A stretch of DNA of 64,000 bases from Phenylobacterium sp. (GTDB taxonomy: Bacteria > Pseudomonadota > Alphaproteobacteria > Caulobacterales > Caulobacteraceae): assembly GCF_013911965.1 (NCBI RefSeq), contig NZ_JACESE010000017.1, positions 1 to 64,000 of the forward strand. The letters are read 5' to 3'. Shown here one piece after another: positions 56,794-64,000 of the stretch. The translations under genes were made by a program, and so were the position numbers. The stretch's first letter is position 1, and each line of letters starts with the position of its first letter. Below the pieces are notes generated by a model. That model made no database searches, was not told where the DNA came from, and saw only the letters and a list, made by a program, of their open reading frames with translations.

Positions 56794-57879
56794 ATGCGGG
56801 GCCGCGCCAACGACGGTCGGACCGCCGCAGTCCACGACGTCGAGGTCGAGGTCACGGCCTGGGCGCTGGCCTTCCGCCTGGGCGGGGAGGAGCACCACTG
56901 GCCGTTGTCGCAGATCGAGGCCGAGCCGCTGGGCGACCTCGTCCGGCTGAGCCGCCGCGGCGAGAACGCCCGCCTCACCGTGTCGGCGCAGGACTGGCGA
57001 GCGGCCGCGTCAAGCGTTTCGGAGCCGGTCGAACGCCGCCGTCGAAGGCGCGAGCGCCGCATGATCGCCTGGCTGGCCGTCGCCGCCGTCGCCATCCTGC
57101 TCTTCGTCTTCGTCGGCGTTCCACTGGCCTCCGGCCCTCTGGCGCGCGCCACGCCGCCGAGGTTCGAAGCCCAGCTCGGCGAAACCTACGCCGCCCAGCT
57201 CGGCGTCGTCTTTCCGGCATGCGCGGGACAGGACGCCCAGGACATCCTGCACGCCTTCGGCGACAGCCTGGAGGACGGCATGGATTCGCCGTTCAATATC
57301 GTGGTCGAGGCGGTGGAGGCGCCGATGGTGAACGCCTTCGCGCTACCCGGCGGACGGGTCCTGGTCACCGACGACCTGATTGCGGAATCCGAGACGCCGG
57401 ACGAACTCGCCGCCGTCATCGCGCACGAGGCCGCCCATGTGGAGCAGCGCCACGTCATGCAGGCGGTCTGGCGCACTGTCGGCCTGGGCATGGTGCTCGA
57501 CCTGGTGGTCGGCGGCGGCACGGGGGCGGGCCAACAGGCCGTCCTCCTCGCCGGTTCGGCGACCGAACTCAGCTACAGCCGCGACGCCGAGGCGGAGGCC
57601 GACGCGCGTGGGCAGGAAATCCTGCAGAGCCTTGGCCTGTCGTCGCAGGGCATGGCGCCCTTTTTCCGTCGGCTCGCCGCCCACGAGCCGGAAGCTGGTC
57701 CCGCAAAGGGCGTGATGGAGTTTCTCTCGACACATCCCGACAGCCTGCGGCGGGCTGACGCCAGCGAGGCCCGCGCACAGCGTGGACGGCCCGCCTTCAC
57801 GGCTGCGGAATGGCAGGCGATCCGCGCCGCCTGTGACGGCGACCCGCGCCGCAGGCGAGAAGGGGCGGAGGGAGGCTGA
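56794..57879 (+). CDS. M48-family membrane metalloprotease
   Basis: A 361-aa zinc protease. An N-terminal cytoplasmic part (about residues 1-85) is followed by one membrane helix (MIAWLAVAAVAILLFVFVGV) and a periplasmic M48 domain with the zinc motif VIAHEAAHVEQRH and third ligand in YSRDAEAEADARG. NAFALPGGRVLVTDDLI is typical of the BepA/LoiP type. The soluble N-terminal part is unusual and looks like a small beta domain. Confidence 0.9.
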   Translation: MRGRANDGRTAAVHDVEVEVTAWALAFRLGGEEHHWPLSQIEAEPLGDLVRLSRRGENARLTVSAQDWRAAASSVSEPVERRRRRRERRMIAWLAVAAVAILLFVFVGVPLASGPLARATPPRFEAQLGETYAAQLGVVFPACAGQDAQDILHAFGDSLEDGMDSPFNIVVEAVEAPMVNAFALPGGRVLVTDDLIAESETPDELAAVIAHEAAHVEQRHVMQAVWRTVGLGMVLDLVVGGGTGAGQQAVLLAGSATELSYSRDAEAEADARGQEILQSLGLSSQGMAPFFRRLAAHEPEAGPAKGVMEFLSTHPDSLRRADASEARAQRGRPAFTAAEWQAIRAACDGDPRRRREGAEGG

Positions 57880-57928
57880 CCGTCGCGCCCCCTTTTCAGG
57901 CGCCGCCGCTGGCGTCCATAAAGCTGAC

Positions 57929-59716
57929 ATGGACGCCGAACTGCGCATCGAGACGGCCCCCTTCCGCGACCCGCGCTATGCGCCGCGGCGGCTGGAGGTG
58001 GAGAACCGGGCGGACGGGACCATCGTCCTGACCAATCCCACGCCCTTTTCTGCGGATTTCGCCACGGTGATGGAGCCGATCGCCCACTGGGCGAGGCTGG
58101 CGCCGGACCGGGTCTGGCTGGCCGAGCGGCCGGCGGAGGGCGCCGAGGGCTGGCGCACGCTCACCTATGCCGAGGCGCTGGCGAAGATCGGGGCCATCGC
58201 CGGGGGACTGAAGGCGCTGGGGCTCACTGGGCCTGCGCCCCTGCTGATCCTGGCCCGCAATGGCATCGACCACGCGCTTATCAAGTACGCGGCCATGAGC
58301 CAGGGCACGCCGGCCGCGCCGGTGTCGCCCCAGTATGGCCTGGCCGGCGCCAATCTCGCCCGCCTGACCCACGCCGCCGAGGTGCTGAAGCCGGCGGCCG
58401 TCTATGTGGAGGACGCTGAGCTCTTCGCCACGGGCCTGTCGGCGCCGGTGCTGGAGGGCCTGCCGGTGATCGCCGGGGCCAAGGCCAGGCCGAACCACAT
58501 CCCGCTCTCGCGGCTTGCGGACGCCGCGCCGGTCGCGCCCTGCGCCCGTCCGGAGGATGCCGCCAAGTACCTGCTGACCTCCGGCTCCACCGGCCATCCG
58601 AAGGCGGTGATCATCAGTCAGCGGAACATGGCCTACAATTCCGCCCAGATCGCCGCCTGCTTCGAGGACGACGAGCCGCCGGTCATCGTCAACTCCGCGC
58701 CCTGGAGCCACAGTCTGGGCGCCAACTCCATCCTGCACATGTGCGCCACCCGCGGCGGCACGCTCTATATCGACGCCGGCCAGCCCACGGCCTCGCGCTT
58801 TTCCGAGACGGTGCGGAACCTGCGGGAGATCTCGCCGACCTATCATAACATGGTGCCGTCCGGCTGGATGCTGTTCGTCGACGAACTGGAGAAGGACGAG
58901 GCCCTGGCGCGCAGCTTCTTCGCCAGGGTCCGCGTCATGCAGTATGGCGGCGCGAGCCTCGGCCAGGGCATCGCCGACCGGATCGAGGCGGTGGCCATCC
59001 GCACCATCGGCGAAAAGGTCAGCTTCGCCAGCGGCTATGGCGCCACCGAGACCGGCCCCACGGCCTGCAACGTCCACTGGGAGAACGACCGCATGGGCCT
59101 GATCGGCCTGCCCGTGCCCGGCACGTCGGTGAAGCTGGTCCCCGTCGCCGGCAAGCTGGAGTTCCGGGTCAAGGGACCGCAGGTCACCTCCGGCTATCTC
59201 GGCCGCCCCGAACTGTCGGCCCAGTGCTTCGACGAGGACGGCTTCTACGTGCTGGGGGATGCGGCCAGGTTCGTGAACCCCGACCGGCCCAAGCAGGGCC
59301 TCGTCTTCGACGGCCGCATCTCGGAGAACTTCAAGCTGGCCAGCGGCACCTTCGTGGCCGTGGGCGAACTGCGCATCGGGGCCATCTCCGCCATCGGCGG
59401 GGCGGTGACCGACGCGGTCGTCTGCGGCGAGGGGCAGGAACATCTGGGCCTGCTCCTCTATCCCGATCCCCGCACGCCGCGGGAAGCGGTGGAGGCCGCC
59501 GTCCGCAAGGGTCTCGCCGCCTTCAACGCCCAGGCCAAGGGCTCCTCGGGCCGCATCGCGCGCGCCATCGTCCTGCCGGACGGGCCCGACGCGGCGTCGG
59601 GCGAGATCACCGACAAGGGCTATATCGCCCAGGCGCTCGCCCGCTCCCGTCGCGCCGAGGCGGTCGTCCGCCTCTTCGCCGATCCCCCGCCCCCCGAAGT
59701 GATGGTGTTTGACTGA
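57929..59716 (+). CDS. feruloyl-CoA synthase-like AMP-dependent ligase
   Basis: A 595-aa acyl-CoA synthetase that matches the feruloyl-CoA synthase group: YLLTSGSTGHPKAVIISQRN (P-loop), GYGATETGPTACNVHWEN, GLIGLPVPGTSVKLVP and VFDGRISENFKLASGTFVAVG at the C-terminal hinge. It would activate a hydroxycinnamate or related aromatic acid with ATP and CoA. ATG 57929. It is coupled to the next gene by TGATG. Confidence 0.85.
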   Translation: MDAELRIETAPFRDPRYAPRRLEVENRADGTIVLTNPTPFSADFATVMEPIAHWARLAPDRVWLAERPAEGAEGWRTLTYAEALAKIGAIAGGLKALGLTGPAPLLILARNGIDHALIKYAAMSQGTPAAPVSPQYGLAGANLARLTHAAEVLKPAAVYVEDAELFATGLSAPVLEGLPVIAGAKARPNHIPLSRLADAAPVAPCARPEDAAKYLLTSGSTGHPKAVIISQRNMAYNSAQIAACFEDDEPPVIVNSAPWSHSLGANSILHMCATRGGTLYIDAGQPTASRFSETVRNLREISPTYHNMVPSGWMLFVDELEKDEALARSFFARVRVMQYGGASLGQGIADRIEAVAIRTIGEKVSFASGYGATETGPTACNVHWENDRMGLIGLPVPGTSVKLVPVAGKLEFRVKGPQVTSGYLGRPELSAQCFDEDGFYVLGDAARFVNPDRPKQGLVFDGRISENFKLASGTFVAVGELRIGAISAIGGAVTDAVVCGEGQEHLGLLLYPDPRTPREAVEAAVRKGLAAFNAQAKGSSGRIARAIVLPDGPDAASGEITDKGYIAQALARSRRAEAVVRLFADPPPPEVMVFD

Positions 59717-61260
59717 TGAACGGCGCCGACGCCCTGATCGAGACCCTGCTGGCCAACGAGGTCGACGCCTGTTTCGCCAATCCCGGCACCAGCGAGATGC
59801 AGTTCGTCGCCGCCCTGGACGGCCAGCCGAAGATGCGCCCGGTGCTCTGCCTGTTCGAGGGCGTGGCCACCGGCGCGGCCGACGGCTTCGGCCGCATGGC
59901 CGACCGCCCCGCCTGCACCCTGCTGCACCTGGGCCCCGGCTACGGCAACGGCCTGGCCAATCTGCACAATGCGCGGCGGGCCTATACGCCGCTGGTCAAT
60001 GTGGTGGGCGACCACGCCACCTATCACCGGCAGTACGACGCACCGCTGAACTCCGACATCCCGACCATCGTCGGGCCCAATTCCCTGTGGGTGAAGTCGG
60101 CCGACGGCGCCGATGACGTCGCGCCCCTGGCCGCCGAAGCCGTCGCCGCCAGCTTCGGCCCGCCCGGCGGTCCGGTCAGCCTGATCCTGCCGGCGGATTC
60201 CGCCTGGACGGAGACCAAGGTCGGGGCGGTGAAGGCGCAGAGGCCGTCACGACCTGCGCCGTCGTCCGAGGCCGTGGAAGCCGCCGCGCGCGCGGTTCGC
60301 GCGGCGAAGAAGCCGGTGGTGCTGATCGGCGGCCAGGCGTGCCGCGCCGAAGGCATGGTCCAGGCCGCCCGCCTCGCCGCCCACGGCGTCCGCGTCCTGG
60401 CCGACACTTTCGTGGCCCGCCAGCCGCGGGGCGCGGGTCACTTCCAGCCGGGGCGGATGCAGTATTTCGGCGAGGCGGCCCTGGCCGATCTGGCCGGGAC
60501 CGACCTGATGCTGCTGGCCGGCACGACCCAGCCGGTGGCCTTCTTCGCCTATCCGGACCGGCCGAGCCTGCTGGTGCCCGAGGGCTGCGAACTGAAGACC
60601 CTGGCCGCCCGCAGCGAGGACGCCGTCGAAGGGCTGCGCGCGCTGGCCGATGCGCTCGGCGCGCCCAAGGCGGGACCCGTCCAGCCGCTGAAGCGGCCCG
60701 AGGCGCCGCCCACCGGTCCGATGACGCCCCAGGCCGCCGGCGCCTCCATCGCCCGCCACCTGCCGGAGGGCGCGATCATCTGCGACGACTCGGTCACGTC
60801 GGGCGGCGGCGTCGCCAGCCAGACCAACACGGCCGCGCCGCACGAGGTGCTGGCGCTCACCGGCGGCGCCATCGGTCAGGCGATCCCGCTCTCCATCGGC
60901 GCGGCGGTGGCCTGCCCGGACCGCAAGGTCCTGTCCCTGAACGGCGACGGGGCGGCCATGTACACGGTCCAGGGTCTGTGGACGATCGCGCGGGAGAATC
61001 TCGACGTGACCGTCGTGGTCTTCGCCAACCACGCCTACCGGATCCTCAACATCGAGCTCGGACGCACCGGGGCAGGGGAGGCGGGGCCCTCGGCGGCCAA
61101 GCTGCTGGATCTGGGCGATCCGCGCATCGACTGGGTGGCCATGGCCAGGTCCATGGGGCTGCCCGCCGTGCGCTGCGAGACGGCGGAATCCTTCGAGACC
61201 GCCTTCGCGGGCGCGATGCGCGAGAAGGGACCAATGTTCATCGAAGCCGCGATCGGCTGA
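59716..61260 (+). CDS. ThDP-dependent enzyme, acetolactate synthase-like
   Basis: A 514-aa thiamine-diphosphate enzyme of the acetolactate synthase / benzoylformate decarboxylase superfamily. The activating Glu is in LFEGVATGAADGFGRM; the ThDP motif is NGDGAAMYTVQGLW ... VFANHAYRILN. It is shorter than true IlvB and no small subunit is nearby, so a decarboxylase or carboligase on an aromatic or 2-keto acid is more likely. Coupling to the feruloyl-CoA synthase-like gene suggests a shared catabolic pathway. Confidence 0.85.
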   Translation: MNGADALIETLLANEVDACFANPGTSEMQFVAALDGQPKMRPVLCLFEGVATGAADGFGRMADRPACTLLHLGPGYGNGLANLHNARRAYTPLVNVVGDHATYHRQYDAPLNSDIPTIVGPNSLWVKSADGADDVAPLAAEAVAASFGPPGGPVSLILPADSAWTETKVGAVKAQRPSRPAPSSEAVEAAARAVRAAKKPVVLIGGQACRAEGMVQAARLAAHGVRVLADTFVARQPRGAGHFQPGRMQYFGEAALADLAGTDLMLLAGTTQPVAFFAYPDRPSLLVPEGCELKTLAARSEDAVEGLRALADALGAPKAGPVQPLKRPEAPPTGPMTPQAAGASIARHLPEGAIICDDSVTSGGGVASQTNTAAPHEVLALTGGAIGQAIPLSIGAAVACPDRKVLSLNGDGAAMYTVQGLWTIARENLDVTVVVFANHAYRILNIELGRTGAGEAGPSAAKLLDLGDPRIDWVAMARSMGLPAVRCETAESFETAFAGAMREKGPMFIEAAIG

Positions 61261-61289
61261 GCGGCCGAGGCCGCGACATCAGGCCGGGC

Positions 61290-61322
61290 AAAGAAAAAGG
61301 GCCCGCGGTGATCCGCGGGCCC
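61290..61322 (-). terminator. intrinsic terminator of the Cys-repeat protein gene
   Basis: On the minus strand, GGGCCCGCGG, ATCA, CCGCGGGCCC forms a 10-bp stem followed by TTTTTCTTT, a classical intrinsic terminator 25 bases after the stop of the gene at 61347. It also lies 30 bases after the convergent ThDP-enzyme gene, where it lacks a T-run. Confidence 0.85.
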
Positions 61323-61346
61323 TCAGTCGTTTGGCTGATCGTCCGA

Positions 61347-62687
61347 TCAGGTGTTGCCGGGCAGCTTGCACCCGCCGGCGATACCCTTGGCGAAGGCGCA
61401 ACCGATGGCCTCGGCCGGGGTGATCGGGTTCTGCTTGTACTGGATCATGTAGCCCGCCAGACCGTCGGCGCAGGCCACTTCGATATAGGCCGAGCCGTCG
61501 GCGGTCTTGCCGACCAGACGCTGGTTGGAGACGACGCAGCTGTCCTTGCCCACCTTCTTGAGATCGGCGGTCAGCGGGGCGTAGGCGCCCTTGTCGTCAT
61601 TCAGGCCGCAGCGATAGCCGGCGATCGGGGCATAGGCGCAGTTGTAGACCGTACCCTTGCCGCTGGCCTCGAACACGGCCACGCCGCCCGGCTTGGCGCC
61701 GTCGTCGCAGACGAGCTCGACCACGTCCTTGCCCGTCTGGGCGGGGAAGGCCGCATACTTGCTCACATTGCACTGGAAGCCGGCCGACTGGGCCAGACGC
61801 GTGTAGAGGGCGGCCTGTTCGGTGGCGGCCTCGCGGGCGTCGGTGAGCGTGCAGCCGCCGAGAATGCCCAGCGCGCGGGCGCAGTCCCAGGATTCCGCCA
61901 GCTGGCCGTTCGTGCCGACCTTGTAGATGTAGCCCTTGCCGTCTTCGCAGGCGGCTTCGAAGTAGTTCGAGCCGTCGGTGGTGGCGCCCACATAGCGGCG
62001 CTCGGTCACGGCGCAGCTCTTGGCGTCGGACTGGGCCAGCTGGTCCACGACGCGCAGGCGGGCGGCGGCGTCGGTCAGTTCGCACTTAATGTTCGTGCTG
62101 GCCTGATCGTACATCAGGCAGTTGGTGGCATCGACCTTGGCGTCGGCCGTGGCCGGATAGCCGGTGTTGAGGATGTAGCCGGTGACGCCGTCCTGACAGG
62201 CCACTTCGAAGAAGGTGGCGGTCGAGGTGCGGCCGATGGCGCGGCTGTTGGCGATCGGGCAGGAGACGCCGTCCTTGGCCGCCAGCTGGGCCAGTTCGGC
62301 CTGCGGGTTCTGGTTGCCCGGCAGCTTGCAGGCCAGGGTCGACGGCTTGCCGTCCGCGCCCGGAGCGCTGGCTTCCAGGCAGGTGTAGAGGTTGTAGGAG
62401 CCGGCGCCGGTGTCGGCCTCCATGACGAAGCCCATGCCCTCCTGGCAGTCGACCTCGTAATAGGACTTGGAGGTCTTGGCCTTGCGGTCCTCGTTCTTGC
62501 CGATGAACCGGGCGTCGACGATCTGACAGTTCAGGCCGGCGGCCTGAGCCAGGGCCGGGGCCTCGGCCATGCCTTGGGTGCGGGCCTTTTCGGTGACCTC
62601 GGCGTCGCGGGACTGCGACATCACCACGGCCGGGGCCAGGGCGGCGACGGCCAGGGCTGCGACGAGCCCGATAGTCTTGCGCCTCAT
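61347..62687 (-). CDS. secreted protein of five four-cysteine repeats
   Basis: A 446-aa exported protein that I do not recognise. A signal peptide ends near VVMSQS. The mature protein has exactly 20 Cys in five units of four: 54/81/103/120, 143/164/190/202, 225/247/269/279, 306/327/350/360, 384/406/430/440. Units are 78-89 residues long. The common pattern is C-(V/I)-x-R-x-(V/I)-G ... Y-F/Y-E-V-A-C-x-D-G-x-x-G-Y ... C ... GGC-x-L, preceded by a short Leu/Ala helix. Each unit probably holds two disulfides. ATG 62687; longer frames lack a start signal. It ends with a strong terminator and stands alone. Confidence 0.85.
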   Translation of the reverse strand: MRRKTIGLVAALAVAALAPAVVMSQSRDAEVTEKARTQGMAEAPALAQAAGLNCQIVDARFIGKNEDRKAKTSKSYYEVDCQEGMGFVMEADTGAGSYNLYTCLEASAPGADGKPSTLACKLPGNQNPQAELAQLAAKDGVSCPIANSRAIGRTSTATFFEVACQDGVTGYILNTGYPATADAKVDATNCLMYDQASTNIKCELTDAAARLRVVDQLAQSDAKSCAVTERRYVGATTDGSNYFEAACEDGKGYIYKVGTNGQLAESWDCARALGILGGCTLTDAREAATEQAALYTRLAQSAGFQCNVSKYAAFPAQTGKDVVELVCDDGAKPGGVAVFEASGKGTVYNCAYAPIAGYRCGLNDDKGAYAPLTADLKKVGKDSCVVSNQRLVGKTADGSAYIEVACADGLAGYMIQYKQNPITPAEAIGCAFAKGIAGGCKLPGNT

Positions 62688-63103
62688 TTTGGGGGCATCT
62701 CCTGGGTCATTCCTTCGCGCGGACATAAGCCCGTGCGGGCGATTGGGGTCAAGGTGGCGTTTCGGCGAGGCGGAACTATGGCGCCGCCGCGCTCCTCCGA
62801 TCCTTGGACGTAGTCTTGCTCTCGCACATGACCCTGGGATGAATGGAGCCGAAGTAGCCGCGGGGCTTTCCACTCGCAGATCCCGGCGGAAAGACCCACG
62901 ATCTCCCAAATGGATGGCCAAGCTTGACTGACGAAGGCCGAAGCCGCCTGTAGATCGCTTCGTCTCCACATGATCTCGGCGTGTAATTGGGGGCTGGCGC
63001 ACGGTGGGCGCGCGGGGCCTCCCGCAGCCGCCCGCTCTTTGCGGGCGCGCCGGCAGGGCGTAGGGATTTTACGGAGTAAGGAACGCTGCAAGAAAGGCCG
63101 GCC
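62688..63103. other. intergenic stretch without a gene
   Basis: No frame here has a ribosome site and protein-like composition. Short hairpins occur (for example CGCCCGC-TCTTT-GCGGGCG near 63028-63047). AGGAGA near 62698-62703 probably serves the minus-strand gene, and the stretch must hold promoters for both divergent genes; none is clear enough to mark. Confidence 0.45.
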
Positions 63104-63889
63104 ATGACCGAGCATGTCCTCCGCGAGACCGCCAACGGGGTGCTGACCCTCACCCTCAACCGGCCCGACAAGAAGAACGCGCTCACCCGCGACATGTATC
63201 AGGCCCTGGGCGACGCCATCGATCAGGCCGAGTTCGACCGCGAGGTCCGCTGCGTCCTGATCCAGGCCGAAGGCGATATGTTCACCGCCGGCAACGACAT
63301 CTCCGACTTCGCCGCGGTCAATGCGGGCGAGGGGCCGGCCAACGAGGCGCGGCGCGGGGGCAATCCGCTGCTGGCCGCGCTGGCGCGGGCCAAGACGCCG
63401 CTGGTGGCCGCGGTCAACGGGCGCGCCGTCGGCGTCGGCGTCACCATGCTGCTCCACTGCGACCTGGTCTATGTGGACGAGGACGCCCTGCTGACCACGC
63501 CCTTCGTGAACCTGGCGCTGGTGCCGGAGGCCGCCTCCAGCCTGACCCTGCCCTCGCGCATCGGCCATGCGCGGGCCTTCTCCATGTTCGTTCTGGGCGA
63601 AGCCGTCGACGCCCAGAAGGCGGTGGCCTGGGGCATCGCCAACGAGGTCGCGCCCAAGGCCGAGCTGCGCGCCCGCGCCCGGGCCGCGGCCGAGGCCGTC
63701 GCCGCCCGCCCGCCGGCGGCCGTGGCCATCACCAAGGCGCTGATGCGCGATCCCGTCGGCCTGGCCGAACGCATGGACCGCGAAGGCCGCCACTTCTCCG
63801 ACCAGCTCAAGTCGCCGGAGGCGAAGGAGGCCTTCGCCGCCTTCGCCGAGAAGCGGAAGCCCGACTTCAGCAAGGTGGGCCACCGGTGA
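63104..63889 (+). CDS. enoyl-CoA hydratase/isomerase family protein
   Basis: A 261-aa crotonase-fold enzyme. The oxyanion-hole segments are GDMFTAGNDISDFAAV and AVNGRAVGVGVTMLLHCDLV; a Glu in LALVPEAASSL takes the catalytic position. It may be a hydratase or an isomerase. Two kilobases away lies the feruloyl-CoA synthase-like gene, so a role in aromatic side-chain oxidation is possible but not shown. GTGA overlap with the next gene. Confidence 0.88.
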   Translation: MTEHVLRETANGVLTLTLNRPDKKNALTRDMYQALGDAIDQAEFDREVRCVLIQAEGDMFTAGNDISDFAAVNAGEGPANEARRGGNPLLAALARAKTPLVAAVNGRAVGVGVTMLLHCDLVYVDEDALLTTPFVNLALVPEAASSLTLPSRIGHARAFSMFVLGEAVDAQKAVAWGIANEVAPKAELRARARAAAEAVAARPPAAVAITKALMRDPVGLAERMDREGRHFSDQLKSPEAKEAFAAFAEKRKPDFSKVGHR

Positions 63890-64000
63890 GGGGACTGCTG
63901 TCGTCCCGGTTCGGGGCCTTCACCCCGGCCCGCGTGGTGGCGGGCGACCACGATCTGGCCGGACGCAACATCATCGTCACCGGCGGGGCGAGCGGCATCG
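63886..64000 (+). CDS. short-chain dehydrogenase, truncated by window edge
   Basis: The first 38 codons of an SDR are visible: a short N-terminal extension, then DHDLAGRNIIVTGGASGIG with the TGxxxGIG cofactor loop. GTG 63886 overlaps the enoyl-CoA hydratase stop as GTGA, so the two form an operon. The rest lies outside the window. Confidence 0.8.
   Translation, partial: MRGLLSSRFGAFTPARVVAGDHDLAGRNIIVTGGASGI

Overview
The window is high-GC DNA from an alphaproteobacterium, most likely of the Caulobacterales (Caulobacter/Phenylobacterium-like). The evidence is a CcrM-type GANTC adenine methyltransferase, the alphaproteobacterial gene orders ispH-thrB-rnhA and DUF721-dsbA-like-smc beside mutY, an atpI-atpB-atpE-atpF'-atpF operon separate from F1, and a split gcvPA/gcvPB. 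The genus cannot be fixed from the sequence alone. About 60 protein genes are densely packed, often with ATGA, GTGA or TGATG overlaps. No tRNA, rRNA, CRISPR array, transposase or integrase was recognised.

Layout. 1-6 kb: an OmpA-like lipoprotein, then a four-gene set (acyl carrier protein, methyltransferase, FkbH-like HAD protein, SGNH-like protein) that looks like an ACP-bound glyceryl/acyl building-block pathway. 5.8-8.5 kb: a membrane cytochrome c / DUF305 / lipoprotein operon facing a DUF2189 membrane protein. 8.5-18.4 kb: orphan modA, an esterase-like hydrolase, a DEAD-box helicase, acyl-CoA dehydrogenase, Sua5-type tRNA t6A synthase, a D-2-hydroxyacid dehydrogenase, yaaA and 3-hydroxybutyrate dehydrogenase. 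18.4-21.3 kb: a compositionally foreign KAP P-loop NTPase gene. 21-31 kb: SDR, nitronate monooxygenase-like, Ca/Na antiporter, rnhA-thrB-ispH, argS, ynfA. 31.1-33.5 kb: arsenic operon arsR-arsI-arsC-acr3 with a recognisable operator. 33.6-38.3 kb: tandem glycine riboswitch and gcvT-gcvH-gcvPA-gcvPB. 38.8-46.4 kb: F0 ATP synthase operon, smc, dsbA-like, DUF721. 46.5-53.3 kb: mutY, a low-GC accessory patch, ccrM, a channel-like protein, rnhB, tag, ygfZ. 53.3-64 kb: glycosyltransferase, dihydroorotase-like protein, DUF898 plus M48 protease, feruloyl-CoA synthase-like ligase plus ThDP enzyme, a Cys-rich repeat protein, enoyl-CoA hydratase and a truncated SDR at the edge.

Most of the window is core metabolism and genome maintenance. 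The parts most worth following up are the ACP/FkbH/methyltransferase/SGNH cluster, the KAP NTPase island, the secreted protein built of five four-cysteine units (61347-62687), the ccrM leader that can hide its own ribosome binding site, and the dispersed fold-back repeats. A recurring structural feature is that four of ten convergent gene pairs end inside the same CTAG, sharing overlapping TAG stop codons.
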